Assembly (NCBI GenBank): GCA_016871495.1
Contig: VHDF01000017.1
Coordinates: 1 to 64,000, forward strand
DNA length: 64,000 nt
Reading direction: 5' to 3'
Source: Verrucomicrobiota bacterium
Lineage (GTDB): Bacteria > Verrucomicrobiota > Verrucomicrobiia > Limisphaerales > VHDF01
Under the pieces are notes generated by a model. The model saw only the letters and a program-made list of their open reading frames with translations, ran no database searches and was not told where the DNA came from. Shown piece after piece: positions 53,160 through 62,107 of the stretch. Numbering within the stretch: position 1 is the first letter of the stretch; the number at the start of each line of letters is the position of its first letter. The position numbers and the translations under genes were made by a program.

Positions 53160-53872
53160 GCAATCACAAAGTCCCGGTACCAGTTGCGGTCCGCGGGCAC
53201 GATATGCCAGCGTGCCTCCGGATGGCTCGTGGCGTTGATCATGTCCTCATAAGCTTTGATATAGTCATCCCACCGCTGCCGGGTCTTCAGGTCGGCATGG
53301 GAAAACTTCCAATATTTGCGTGGATTCGCGAGGCGCTCGCGGAAACGCTCCGCCTGTTCCTCTTTGCTGATGTGCAGGTAAAACTTGAGCACGACCACGT
53401 TGTTCTCCACCAACATCTTTTCAAACTCGACGATTTGCCGGTAACGGCGTGACCAAACCTTCCTGGGTACGATTTCGAGGACGCGTTCCGCGAGCACGGC
53501 CTCGTATTGGGAGCGGTTGAACACTCCGATGTTCCCATAGCGCGGCACCAGCTTATGCACGCGCCACAGATAATCGTGTGCCCGTTCCTCATCGCTCGGC
53601 ACCTTGAAATTCGCCGTTTCGACTCCGGCGGGATTGACGAACTCCAACACGCGCCGCACCGAGCCGTCCTTGCCGCTGGCATCCATGCCTTGAAAGATGA
53701 GCAGAACGGCGTGGGTCGAGTTGGCGTAAAGGAGTTCCTGCAACGCTCCGATGCGCTGTCCCAGCGCGGTTGTTTTCTCCTTCGTTTCAGCTTTGTCCCG
53801 ATCGCCGGCAAATGCGGGATCGAAGTCTCTGAGGCGAATCTTGCGGGTAATGGCCACGGGTTGTTTTTTCAT
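53075..53872 (-). CDS. ppk2: Polyphosphate kinase 2 family protein
   Basis: 265-residue PPK2 (class I-like, single domain), phosphorylating nucleotides from polyphosphate or the reverse. Walker A is 'FQGMDASGKDGSVRRVLEFVNP' (about 60-81), 'VPSDEERAHDYLWRVHKLVPRYGNIGVFNRSQYEAVL' is the strongly conserved lid and Walker B region, and 'YLHISKEEQAERFRER' and 'WKFSHADLKTRQRWDDYIKAYEDMI' follow. All are intact. It overlaps the fragment at 52986-53159 tail to tail. Confidence 0.95.
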   Translation of the reverse strand: MKKQPVAITRKIRLRDFDPAFAGDRDKAETKEKTTALGQRIGALQELLYANSTHAVLLIFQGMDASGKDGSVRRVLEFVNPAGVETANFKVPSDEERAHDYLWRVHKLVPRYGNIGVFNRSQYEAVLAERVLEIVPRKVWSRRYRQIVEFEKMLVENNVVVLKFYLHISKEEQAERFRERLANPRKYWKFSHADLKTRQRWDDYIKAYEDMINATSHPEARWHIVPADRNWYRDFVIAQTVVDAIQALKLEWPKPKGDWSKIKIV

Positions 53873-53958
53873 GAGCAGTCCTTTCCATCGATCAAATGGC
53901 CAGCCCGCCTGGTGACCAGTCCACCATGACCTTTCGCCAGCCCCATCGTTTGTGGAAC

Positions 53959-54105
53959 AGGCGGGCTAACCCGGATAATTCATACTGAGCTTGAATCCGC
54001 GACAGTGTGCCGCGTGAGGGCACGCGGCCTACAATCGCGCCTGCCTCTGTGATTGTAGGCCCGGTGTCCTCACCGGGCGTCCCGTGCATGAAATAGGCGG
54101 GCTAA
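53959..54105. repeat. Hairpin repeat bracketed by 11-base direct repeats
   Basis: AGGCGGGCTAA occurs at 53959-53969 and again at 54095-54105. Between them are two arms: CGTGAGGGCACGCGGCCTAC followed by AATC (ends near 54036) and GATTGTAGGCCCGGTG with TCCTCACCGGGCG (54051-54079), which are imperfect reverse complements. The direct repeats look like a target-site duplication around an inserted palindromic element. Frames that cross it (for example 53892-54089) are artefacts. Confidence 0.65.
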
Positions 54106-57100
54106 GGCTTGGTCTTGGCGGTGTCCAAGTCCCAAGCCGGGCGATGCCGTTGAATTTCACTGCGAAAATCACCCAGGCTCGACCAATACAACCGCTGTCC
54201 CAAGTCCACTTCGGCCACCGCCACTTCCCCCCACTGTTTGGCCTGGGCGAGCACGCGTCCTTCCCTATCATAGATGGCCGAGATCATCCAATTCGACGCG
54301 GTATCCGAGTAAGTGCTGCTCACCAAGAAGACGTGGTTTTCGCACGCGCGAGCCGCCGCCAGCATGGGGTTGCAACCCGCCACCGGGAAGGCGATCAACT
54401 CCGCTCCGCGCAAGCTGAGCTGTCGAGCCGGTTCGGGAAAGAATCCGTCATAACAAATCATCATCCCGATCCGGCCCAGCTTGGTTTCAAAAACCGGATA
54501 TTCCGATCCGGGCGCGATGCCCGCCTCGATTTCCGTTCGCGGCAGCGTGACTTTTCGATACTTCCCGATGAGTTCGCCCCCGGGCCCCAGCAGGACGGCC
54601 ACATTGTAAATCAAATGGGCGTCGCGCTCGACCAAACCCACGACCAAATGGATCCGGTGCCGGCGAGCCAACTCCGCGAAATAGTCGGTCGAAGGCCCGG
54701 GCACCGGCTCGGCCGCCTCCAGATAACTCAATCCGTTCCCGGTCGCGGTCAAAGTTTCGGGCAACACCGCCAAATCAGCCTTCTGGGCTGCCGCCTTCGC
54801 CACCAGTGATTCAAATTGCCGGCAGCTATCCAGCGCCGTTCGCCCGCCCTTGGGAACATAATGAACCGTGGCGACTCGAACTTTCCGGGTTGGAATAGAA
54901 TCGATTGATTCCAGTCGGACGTCACGCCACTCGACCTTCGCGCCGGACGCCCATCGCAAATGCAGTTCCACGTGCGCCCATCTCGCCGCCTTGGGCGCCG
55001 CATACTCTCCCGCAACTGTCACCCATCCCGCTTGGTCCGCTTGCCCGTCTTGCGGATATTCAGGCTCCGCTTGCGGCGCCACGCCTGGCGCATAACTGTG
55101 CGCGCCCGGTGCGTCGTGGCGCACCGGATGTCCGCGCTCGTCCCGCCAATGAATGCGGACCAGGACGGAACGGTGAGGGTGGGGCACTCCCTCCGTCTTC
55201 CGCAGCGCTTGAAATCGGTACGCCTTACCTCCTTGGACCGGAAACCGTTTCGCCCAATGTCCGTCCAGACCTTCCCGTCCATCGGTCTCAATCCGCAAGG
55301 CGCCTTCCTCTCCCTTGGAAAACTTCGGACGCACTTCTTCCCGCACAGACTTTCCGACCCAATCCTCTGCAACACCTTTGGGAAAGCCAGGCGGTTCCTG
55401 GCGCTGATTCGCGGATTGACCCTTCGGAAGGCCAAACCGCCACAACTCCGCCCTCGATCCGAAATAGACCGCACCTCGTTCAAGGGCAAATCCGCAATCG
55501 ATGCGGGTCGGACTCTCGTGGAATTCCAGATGCTCTGGCCGCTCCAGATCCAGCAGATAAACGCCACGTGATACCAGGCCGACCAGCCGCCGATCCCACA
55601 GACCCAGGCTGATCTCGACCTGCGCGCCGGGAAGTTTCCACCTTCGTTCGACCTCCCGCGACTGGCCGGACAACCGTATCAACTCATGTTGGGTCGTAAC
55701 ATAAACGCTTCCCCGGTCCGCCACCATGGCAGGATAGCGCGAAACTCCCGGGACCAGCGCTTGCTCGAAAACTTTTTTCCTCGTTCGCGGGTCGAACGCA
55801 AACACGGAAGCCTCCTTTGCCAAAGCTTTCGTGCCTCCTCCGCCAAAATTCCCACTCCCTCCAAAAATCAATCCCGATCCAGGTTCCCAGGCGAGGGAGA
55901 CCACGCTCTGATTGGTGACGATGTGGCGATAGTTCTCCAAGGTTCGGTTGACGGAGGGATCCCAGACGCCGAGAGCTCCACCCCATTCGCCATAGGGCGG
56001 TTCGCTTCCGATATAAATTCGCCCCTCCGGACCCCTCACCATGGCGCGCGGACGCAGATGTCCGTCCCCGATGCCGCCAAACGTTCGTGGATTCGCCTCC
56101 GGTCCGGGTCCGAAATTCCAGCCGGGCCGGGCCGGATCGTACAAGTTCATCACCGCACCGCCGTAATAGCAGAGGTACAGTTTCGACTCCTGCGTCAGCA
56201 TGGAATAGACCTCACCCCCCGGCATCGACCCCAAGTGCTCGCTCGCCTTGGTCGAGGGATCGAATCGAAAAACTTCCAGCGGCATGGCCGTGCTGCCGTA
56301 GACCATCCCGTCCGGCCCGTTCCCCACGACGAAGATCCGGTCTCCGGCCCCCGCGTATCGAAACCGGTGCTCCTTCTTCAAACCGGTTTTCGGGTCCTCC
56401 ACCACAAACCGTCCTCGCTCGAAGTGGGAAATGATCCGGCCATCCCGGAGCGTTAAGGGTTTCGGACCGGGGTACTTTTCGACCCGGGCCGCCTTTCCAT
56501 TCTCCAGACGCATGACGTTCGTCCCAAACTCGGCATACACGTGGCCGTCGGACCGTTTGGAAACCCCCACCGTCTTCCATCCCTCGGTCCCTCGCGAACC
56601 AGCCGGCAGGATGCTTTGCGCTTGCCGGGTTGCCGGATCGTAGGCGACGAGATCGCCTTGGCCGGTTCCGATGCCGACATAAACGAACCCGTCGTTTCCG
56701 ACCGCCAGGCTTCGCGCGTACATCTCTTCAGGATGCATCCGTCCCAGATCCTCCATGACACCGGTCTCCGGGTTGAAGCGGACCAATTTCGCCGATGGAT
56801 ACGTGCATCCATAAACCCAGCCGTCCCCGGCCTGATCGAATTGCCACAAGTAACTTTCGGAGGGCGAAGGCTTGCCCAGCACCTTCAAACCTTGTTCGGG
56901 ATGGCGTGGATCGAAGCGCAGAACGAGGGCGCCATCCCACGTGCCGAGATACACCTTGCCATCCGCCGCCGCCAACAGCGCCCAAGCGCCCGGACCGTCC
57001 GGCGCGTCGAACTGCTTCGCTTCGCCGGTCTCCGGGTTCACTTGCACCAGAAACAGCTTGCCGCTGAGTTGATTGAAATTGAAGTAGAGGGCTTCTCCTC

Positions 57101-57272
57101 CGCGTCCATCCGATCCCACGACGCAGCCCATCAATCCACCTGCCCGGACCGGGATCCCCAACTTTTCGAAGCCTTGAGCTCCGGTGGAGGCGAAGCAGAC
57201 CTTGACCCAGAGCGCCGCCGCCAGTCCGAGCCGGAGTGCGCTCAGAATGCTCCAGGGATTGAATGACTTCAT
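54102..57272 (-). CDS. Secreted beta-propeller / carbon-nitrogen hydrolase (nitrilase) fusion
   Basis: 1056 residues. Signal peptide '[22 protein letters not shown]'. Residues about 45-600 form repeated propeller blades ('[19 protein letters not shown]', '[22 protein letters not shown]', '[20 protein letters not shown]', '[24 protein letters not shown]'). About 620-790 is a beta-sandwich ('[16 protein letters not shown]', '[23 protein letters not shown]'). About 798-1040 is a nitrilase/CN-hydrolase domain with an intact Glu-Lys-Cys triad: E839 in 'LPETLT', K907 in 'KYRKVTLPR', C940 in '[11 protein letters not shown]'. Most nitrilases are cytoplasmic single-domain enzymes; this one is predicted to be extracytoplasmic. 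It lies 16 bases after the thrS C-terminal gene. Confidence 0.88.
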   Translation of the reverse strand: MKSFNPWSILSALRLGLAAALWVKVCFASTGAQGFEKLGIPVRAGGLMGCVVGSDGRGGEALYFNFNQLSGKLFLVQVNPETGEAKQFDAPDGPGAWALLAAADGKVYLGTWDGALVLRFDPRHPEQGLKVLGKPSPSESYLWQFDQAGDGWVYGCTYPSAKLVRFNPETGVMEDLGRMHPEEMYARSLAVGNDGFVYVGIGTGQGDLVAYDPATRQAQSILPAGSRGTEGWKTVGVSKRSDGHVYAEFGTNVMRLENGKAARVEKYPGPKPLTLRDGRIISHFERGRFVVEDPKTGLKKEHRFRYAGAGDRIFVVGNGPDGMVYGSTAMPLEVFRFDPSTKASEHLGSMPGGEVYSMLTQESKLYLCYYGGAVMNLYDPARPGWNFGPGPEANPRTFGGIGDGHLRPRAMVRGPEGRIYIGSEPPYGEWGGALGVWDPSVNRTLENYRHIVTNQSVVSLAWEPGSGLIFGGSGNFGGGGTKALAKEASVFAFDPRTRKKVFEQALVPGVSRYPAMVADRGSVYVTTQHELIRLSGQSREVERRWKLPGAQVEISLGLWDRRLVGLVSRGVYLLDLERPEHLEFHESPTRIDCGFALERGAVYFGSRAELWRFGLPKGQSANQRQEPPGFPKGVAEDWVGKSVREEVRPKFSKGEEGALRIETDGREGLDGHWAKRFPVQGGKAYRFQALRKTEGVPHPHRSVLVRIHWRDERGHPVRHDAPGAHSYAPGVAPQAEPEYPQDGQADQAGWVTVAGEYAAPKAARWAHVELHLRWASGAKVEWRDVRLESIDSIPTRKVRVATVHYVPKGGRTALDSCRQFESLVAKAAAQKADLAVLPETLTATGNGLSYLEAAEPVPGPSTDYFAELARRHRIHLVVGLVERDAHLIYNVAVLLGPGGELIGKYRKVTLPRTEIEAGIAPGSEYPVFETKLGRIGMMICYDGFFPEPARQLSLRGAELIAFPVAGCNPMLAAARACENHVFLVSSTYSDTASNWMISAIYDREGRVLAQAKQWGEVAVAEVDLGQRLYWSSLGDFRSEIQRHRPAWDLDTAKTKP

Positions 57273-57288
57273 GGCGGGGTTTCCACCT

Positions 57289-58380
57289 TTACGATCGTCT
57301 TTCCCGGATATCGTCCACGATTTTCCCGATCACTTCCATTTTCGGCTTTGCCCCTTGGGGTCCGCCGTGATGGAGCCGGACACTGACCGCGCCGGCCTCC
57401 ACGTCGCGTCCGCCGATCACCAGCATGGTGTGAACGCGCGCCTCCTCGGCGTTGGCGATTTTTGCTTTCACGGGCGTGGCGCTGAAGTCGGCTTCCACGC
57501 GCACCATGTGAGCCCGCAGCTCGTTCACGATGGGCTGCGCGTAGGCGAGCAGCGCCGGATCGTCGTTCAAGGTAATCACCCGCACCTGCTCGGGAGCCAG
57601 CCAGAGGGGAAAGTTCCCGGCGTAATGCTCGATCAAGAATCCGATGAACCGCTCGTGGGTGCCCAGCGGGGCGCGGTGAATGCACAGCGGTGTCTTGAAC
57701 GCGTTGTCCCGGTCCTTGTACTGCAGGCCGAACCGGGCTGGCACGGCGAAATCTACCTGGTTGGTCGCGATGGTGAACTCGCGTCCAATCGCGCTCCACA
57801 CTTGGACGTCGATTTTCGGTCCGTAGAAGGCCGCTTCGTTGGCCACCTCGACATAGTGGATCCCGCTTTCCTGCAACACGCGGCGGACCATGTCCTCGGT
57901 TTTGAGCCAGAGCTCGGGATGATCCACGTACTTCTTGCCCAGGCCCTCCTTCGAGTGGGTGCTGAATCGCATCATGTATTTTTCCAGCCCGAAGATCTTG
58001 AAATACTTCAGATACATGTCGTTCACCGCCTTGAACTCGGCGGCGAACTGTTCCTCGGTGCAATAGATGTGGGCGTCGTTCATGTTCAACGAGCGCACCC
58101 GCATCAACCCGAAGAGCTCTCCCGACTGCTCGTACCGGTAGCAGCACCCGTATTCCGCCAGCCGCAAAGGCAGGTCACGGTAACTGCGCGGCTCCGCCGC
58201 GAAAATGCGGTGATGATGCGGGCAGTTCATGGCCTTGAGGTAATAACTCTCCGGCTCGCCCAGCCGTTTCAACTCCGCGCGCAACGCGGACCACTCGTTG
58301 AACGCCGCCGCCACGTCAGCCGGCGCGGTGCCGGCCTGGACGGCCTGTTCCAACGCTACGAAATCTTCAGTGTTCATCAT
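57289..58380 (-). CDS. thrS: Threonyl-tRNA synthetase, C-terminal part (class II core and anticodon domain)
   Basis: 363 residues covering ThrRS from just before the zinc cysteine to the end. '[15 protein letters not shown]' supplies the zinc cysteine C53; '[41 protein letters not shown]' is motif 2 with zinc ligand H104; '[25 protein letters not shown]' is motif 3 with zinc ligand H235. The anticodon-binding domain follows ('[17 protein letters not shown]', '[19 protein letters not shown]'). The first ~42 residues ('[20 protein letters not shown]' and a short helix) are extra. The other half is encoded at 59524-60483, so the enzyme must assemble from two chains. Confidence 0.92.
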   Translation of the reverse strand: MMNTEDFVALEQAVQAGTAPADVAAAFNEWSALRAELKRLGEPESYYLKAMNCPHHHRIFAAEPRSYRDLPLRLAEYGCCYRYEQSGELFGLMRVRSLNMNDAHIYCTEEQFAAEFKAVNDMYLKYFKIFGLEKYMMRFSTHSKEGLGKKYVDHPELWLKTEDMVRRVLQESGIHYVEVANEAAFYGPKIDVQVWSAIGREFTIATNQVDFAVPARFGLQYKDRDNAFKTPLCIHRAPLGTHERFIGFLIEHYAGNFPLWLAPEQVRVITLNDDPALLAYAQPIVNELRAHMVRVEADFSATPVKAKIANAEEARVHTMLVIGGRDVEAGAVSVRLHHGGPQGAKPKMEVIGKIVDDIRERRS

Positions 58381-58759
58381 GAAATTCAGAGAGCCCTCTC
58401 CGCGGCATTTCCGGGCTGCAACGTTCGCATCGCTGCGATCATTTCCGGTTCAACTTCGATGGACGGATTCGCTCCCATGGGTTCAGCCGCAATCCAGTCT
58501 CATCACCCGGCATGGACCGGATGCCGGGTGAGCCGTTCAAGAACGCCACGAAATCCTCGCGCTTGGCGTGGCGGGCGCGCTCGCCTCCATGCTCCCCCGT
58601 CAGCATTGCGCGCCGTATCTGCGCGCCGTGGGCGGGCGACTCGTTCGGAGAATGGGATGGTCAGCGTACTCATGTATTTTCGCTCACCCGATTCAAAAAG
58701 ACCGGCATGGCGGAAATAATAGCTGTCCATAAACTGCGATGAGATCTCAAAGCTGCGCT
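58381..58759. other. Region between thrS C-part and PRiA4b gene: small, possibly decayed frames
   Basis: 379 bases. On the minus strand a 56-codon frame starts at 58672 ('MSTLTIPFSERVARPRRADT'); a different frame over the same bases reads 'NESPAHGAQIRRAMLTGEHG' and then 'AKREDFVAFLNGSPGI'. A third small frame ends 'EVEPEMIAAMRTLQPGNAAE' just before the thrS C-part. A 16-base near match (GA.GATTTCGT.GCGTT) occurs both here and at the start of the thrS C-part. The parts look like fragments shifted out of frame, but none is a recognised gene. Confidence 0.4.
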
Positions 58760-59422
58760 TCACTCCCGGTATCCGTCGCGTCCCATGAGCGCCTTGCGCA
58801 GTTGGGTCTCGGTGACGCGCGGCCATTTCAGTTTTCCCAACCAGCGATTGACTTTCGCCAGGTCGAAGGATTCGGCGTTGAAAGTTCCGCCAAGCCATTC
58901 CTTCATGGACTCGTGCTCGGGGTGTTTCGGGTTCTTGAGGACCTTGAGCAGTTCCGCATACCCCGGGAGGCCGCCGCAATCCTCCGGCGGACCAGCGCGG
59001 GCGCCGTCAAGGCAGAGCGCGGTCGTGGCCGCTGACGGCGGTCCGGGCAGGATTTTCTCCACGGTGATCTCGTGTTCCCAAGAATCTCCGAAATCGTACT
59101 CGTAGCCGAACTGCGCGCCTTCCTCCGGCGCGACTTGGGCCAGCGTTGCCTTCGACTCATCCCCATCCGGCTCCTCGCCAAAGCCCGTGTCCTCGTTATG
59201 GCTCGGATCGGTGTAGCGGCCTTCGGCCGTGAGGAAATGGTGCAAGTGGCTGTTGGTCCAGCCCATCGTCACCTGGAGGGCGGCGTGCAGCCAGGCGAGG
59301 CTGGCATGATCCGGCACTTGCAGCCTCCGCCAGACGGGTGACTTCGAGCCGAGGAGGACGATTTTGAGCTGGTAGATGGGGGCGTTGCCCTTGCTGGCGG
59401 CGGACTCTTTTGGTGGGATCAT
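58760..59422 (-). CDS. Plasmid pRiA4b ORF-3 family protein
   Basis: 220 residues. 'IYQLKIVLLGSKSPVWRRLQVPDHASLAWLHAALQVTMGWTNSHLHHFL' is the unmistakable start of the PRiA4_ORF3 domain; 'FGYEYDFGDSWEHEITVEKIL' and 'CLDGARAGPPEDCGGLPGYAELL' are its other conserved blocks. The biochemical role is unknown; the family is common on plasmids and in accessory DNA and is also found chromosomally. Here it sits between the two halves of threonyl-tRNA synthetase, on the same strand, 101 bases after the N-terminal half. It is a candidate for the insert that split thrS. Confidence 0.93.
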   Translation of the reverse strand: MIPPKESAASKGNAPIYQLKIVLLGSKSPVWRRLQVPDHASLAWLHAALQVTMGWTNSHLHHFLTAEGRYTDPSHNEDTGFGEEPDGDESKATLAQVAPEEGAQFGYEYDFGDSWEHEITVEKILPGPPSAATTALCLDGARAGPPEDCGGLPGYAELLKVLKNPKHPEHESMKEWLGGTFNAESFDLAKVNRWLGKLKWPRVTETQLRKALMGRDGYRE

Positions 59423-59523
59423 GGTGGGCGGGGGATTTTGAGCTGCCGGGTGGGACTGGCACAGACGGATTGCGGCAGATGGAGCGGGCCAGATAGTTTC
59501 TGATTTCGTCGTGGCGGGGAAGG

Positions 59524-60483
59524 TTATTTTGCTTTCCCCGCGTAACCGGCCAACTGTTTCTCCAGTTCGGCGATGCGGGCTTCTAGTTTCTGGCGGTCGG
59601 CGCGGTGTTCGTCCATTTCCATTTTCGGGAACATGCTCTCCGCGTAGTAGGGGAGATGCCCGGAGGTTTTATACATCTTCTCCTTCGCCAGGTGCGGCGT
59701 CCGCACGCGCACGTAACCGGCGGCGAACTCGGTTTCCTTCGCCAGCTTTTCCAGTTCTTCCACGAGGACCGTGCCCTTGGGCAGCCAGAGCGGCATGCCC
59801 GGCCCGACATACTCCGTGTCGATCGCAAAGAGCCCCATCTCCGCGCCGATCTTGCGATGGTCGCGGCGCTTGGCCTCCTCCAGCATCTTGAAATACTCCT
59901 CCAGTTGGGTCTTGTTTTTGAAGGCCGTCCCGTAGATGCGCTGCAACTGGGGATTCTTCTCGTCTCCCTTGTAGTAAGCGCTGGCCACACTGGTGAGCTT
60001 GAACGCGCCGATGTTGCCGGTGCGCATCACATGCGGACCCGCGCAAAGATCCACGAAATCCCCGTTCTGAAAGTAGGAGATGGCTTCTCCCTCCGGAATT
60101 TGCTTCAGCAAATCCAGTTTGAACCGGCTCGCGTTGCCTGGACGTTCGGACAGCCCGCCCAGCCGCCCGCTGTGGGCGTCCGCGACCGCATGCTCGCGGG
60201 TGACCATCCGCTTCTCGAAAACGTGGTTCGCTTTGATCTCCTTTTTCATCTCGGCTTCGATCTTTTCGAAATCCTCGGGCGAGATGCGATGGGAGCACTC
60301 GAGATCGTAGTAAAAGCCGTTCTCCACCGGCGGGCCGTACGCGAATTGCGAGTCCGGCCAGAGCCGCAGGATGGCAGTGGCCATGACGTGGGCGCACGAG
60401 TGCCGAATCCGCTCCAGTTCGGTCATTTTCTCGCGATCTTCGAGGGATTTGCGTGGGTTCGATTCAACAGGTTCAGAAGGCAT
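59524..60483 (-). CDS. thrS: Threonyl-tRNA synthetase, N-terminal part (editing domain and motif 1)
   Basis: 319 residues. The editing domain comes first: 'RIRHSCAHVMATAILRLWP' (HxxxH, H28 and H32) and 'GDFVDLCAGPHVMRTG' (C147, H151). The class II core begins with 'TEYVGPGMPLWLPKGTVLVEELEKLAKE' (motif 1) and 'YVRVRTPHLAKEKMYKTSGHLPYYAESMFPKMEMD'. The chain then ends in a coiled-coil-like tail ('ADRQKLEARIAELEKQLAGY') and a true TAA at 59524. The usual N-terminal TGS domain (~60 residues) is missing. The break falls between motif 1 and the zinc cysteine, where related enzymes continue directly. Both halves keep every residue they need. Confidence 0.92.
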   Translation of the reverse strand: MPSEPVESNPRKSLEDREKMTELERIRHSCAHVMATAILRLWPDSQFAYGPPVENGFYYDLECSHRISPEDFEKIEAEMKKEIKANHVFEKRMVTREHAVADAHSGRLGGLSERPGNASRFKLDLLKQIPEGEAISYFQNGDFVDLCAGPHVMRTGNIGAFKLTSVASAYYKGDEKNPQLQRIYGTAFKNKTQLEEYFKMLEEAKRRDHRKIGAEMGLFAIDTEYVGPGMPLWLPKGTVLVEELEKLAKETEFAAGYVRVRTPHLAKEKMYKTSGHLPYYAESMFPKMEMDEHRADRQKLEARIAELEKQLAGYAGKAK

Positions 60484-60525
60484 GATGTCTCAGGATTTCG
60501 GAATTCGTCCGCCTCGGTTCAAAGT

Positions 60526-61791
60526 TCAGGACGCTGCACCCTTCGAGAAAGCCTCGAAGGTGCCGCCCATCAGAGCCCGGATGTCGCGCCGGATCTCCGC
60601 GTCGGCGGGCATCCAGCCGGTCCGCGCCAGATCTTTGTATTTCTCTTCGAGCACGAGGGCGATGATTTCGCGGGAGTGCTTCCATTTGTAAAGGATTTGA
60701 TCGAGCACCCGCGCGTCCGAATGCTGCGGGGTGAACGACAACCCAAGCAATTCCACCCGCATGCGGGTCATTTCCTCGATGATCGACGGAATGTTGGTGA
60801 ACCACCAACACCCAAAGATGTGCAGATTGCGAAACTTGCGGGCGAGGACGCAAAGTTCGTGCTGGTTCTCGCGCGAAAGCACCGTCGCAGCAAAACGATT
60901 GTCGGGAAACGCCGCGCAAAGGTTCTTCAAGAACCCCAGGTCCGCTCTCTCCATGCCGTCCCCGGCCATGGCCAATAACGGGTTGACGGCCCGCCTCACG
61001 CCGGGCATGACCGCGAAAGGCAGCCCGAATTCCCGGCAATGCGGCAAGACCGCTTTTTCCAACAACCACGCGGCATCGCCTCGGCCGGGATATTGAAAAT
61101 CGGGTGGCAACGAAATCATCACGTAGGCCGGCTCCATCCGCCGGGTCCAGTCTGCCAGAAACCGGCGCACAGCGTCCACGGTGCGTTGATTCAACGCTCC
61201 CGAAACGTCATAACCCCACGAAGACAGTTCCTTTCGCGATTGCTTCCAGTCCAGCAAGAGCGGATCGATCCGCAAGGCCGCGCGAAAAGCCGGATCCCGG
61301 GAAAACCCGGCCTCCCACACCGGCCTCTCCAGCGGATCGAACGGCGAGTTGGTCATGCAGATGGAACGGACGCCCGCCAGTTCCAGGCAATGACTCGTGT
61401 AATCGCGAGGATTCCACTGTTTGAACCAGGATCGCAGCTTCGGCAAATCCCGCTTTCGCACATCGAGTCCGAGGGTCTGCATCGTGGTCAAAACCCCGCG
61501 GCAGGCCTCGGAAACGGGCGAATGGTCCAGGAAAAGGGTTTGCCACACCCAATCGGCTTGTTGGGTCTTGGACAATTTCCAGAACGACGCGTAAGGCAGC
61601 GTCACGTTCCTGAAGGTTTCCGCCACCAAGTAATGGTAAACGAGCAAGTCGTCGATGCCCCAGAGCAACAAGCCGCCGAAGGCCGGGTCATACAAATGGG
61701 TGTGAATATCCGCCACCGGCTCAGCCAGCACCGCGCGCCGCACTTTGTTGGCCAGGGCGTCCAATTGCCCCGGCGTCACAGCTCGTTTCAT
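60526..61791 (-). CDS. Uronate isomerase/amidohydrolase-like protein
   Basis: 421 residues related to glucuronate isomerase (UxaC) within the amidohydrolase superfamily. 'VADIHTHLYDPAFGGLLLWGIDDLLVYHYLVAE' holds the first HxH metal motif and the typical UxaC 'dllxYHYL' element; 'VRSICMTNSPFDPLE', 'NRFAATVLSRENQHELCVLARKFRNLHIFGCWWFTNIPSII' and 'QHSDARVLDQILYKWKHSREIIALVLEEKY' parallel UxaC C-terminal segments. It may isomerise a hexuronate or act on a related substrate. The ATG at 61791 starts the protein; the frame is open upstream through a dispersed repeat. 42 bases separate it from thrS N-part. Confidence 0.8.
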   Translation of the reverse strand: MKRAVTPGQLDALANKVRRAVLAEPVADIHTHLYDPAFGGLLLWGIDDLLVYHYLVAETFRNVTLPYASFWKLSKTQQADWVWQTLFLDHSPVSEACRGVLTTMQTLGLDVRKRDLPKLRSWFKQWNPRDYTSHCLELAGVRSICMTNSPFDPLERPVWEAGFSRDPAFRAALRIDPLLLDWKQSRKELSSWGYDVSGALNQRTVDAVRRFLADWTRRMEPAYVMISLPPDFQYPGRGDAAWLLEKAVLPHCREFGLPFAVMPGVRRAVNPLLAMAGDGMERADLGFLKNLCAAFPDNRFAATVLSRENQHELCVLARKFRNLHIFGCWWFTNIPSIIEEMTRMRVELLGLSFTPQHSDARVLDQILYKWKHSREIIALVLEEKYKDLARTGWMPADAEIRRDIRALMGGTFEAFSKGAAS

Positions 61792-62107
61792 GCGCCGGAT
61801 GTTACCGGCGCCCCGCCCGAGGTCGAGTCGGAACCCGTAGCGCCACTCGCGGTCGGTGCCTCCTCCTGGAGTCGGGGCGCGCCGTTCACGGCGCTTTGGC
61901 TCGCGCGCATCGGCCGCGGCGATCTCCTCCCGTTCCATGGCCCGCCCAGAGCGAATGCTTCGCCCTGGTAGCACCCTTGCCCGTTGAAGCTGCCATGCCC
62001 CTTTGAAGACACGCCTTGAAGCGGCGTGAACGCCGCGTCCCGGCGCTGCCGCGAGCATCACCGACAACCTGTGGATACAATGACCCGGGCTGAGTCTGCG
62101 CTCGGCA
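61792..62107. other. Intergenic region with dispersed repeat copy B
   Basis: 316 bases between two minus-strand genes. 61861-62030 is the repeat shared with 51250-51400; the remaining ~140 bases show no gene and no clear promoter. A small inverted repeat (GGCGTGAACGCC) lies near 62023-62034. Confidence 0.5.
61861..62030 (-). repeat. Dispersed leader repeat, copy B
   Basis: Second copy of the repeat at 51250-51400. Its shared edge (GTCGGGGCGCGCC) is 79 bases before the start codon of the uronate-isomerase-like gene, almost the same as copy A's 78 bases before the CBM9-like gene, and in the same orientation. Confidence 0.75.

Noticed and set aside
53892-54089. 65-codon minus-strand frame
   Set aside because: It lies wholly across the palindromic repeat element and its flanks, and has no family resemblance.
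58503-58979. 158-codon minus-strand frame between the thrS halves
   Set aside because: Most of it is a different frame over the intact PRiA4_ORF3 gene; only its last ~56 codons lie outside, and those may be decayed pieces.
57289-60483. Simple sequencing frameshift splitting thrS
   Set aside because: The halves are separated by about 1.1 kb with an intact unrelated gene, which a frameshift cannot produce.
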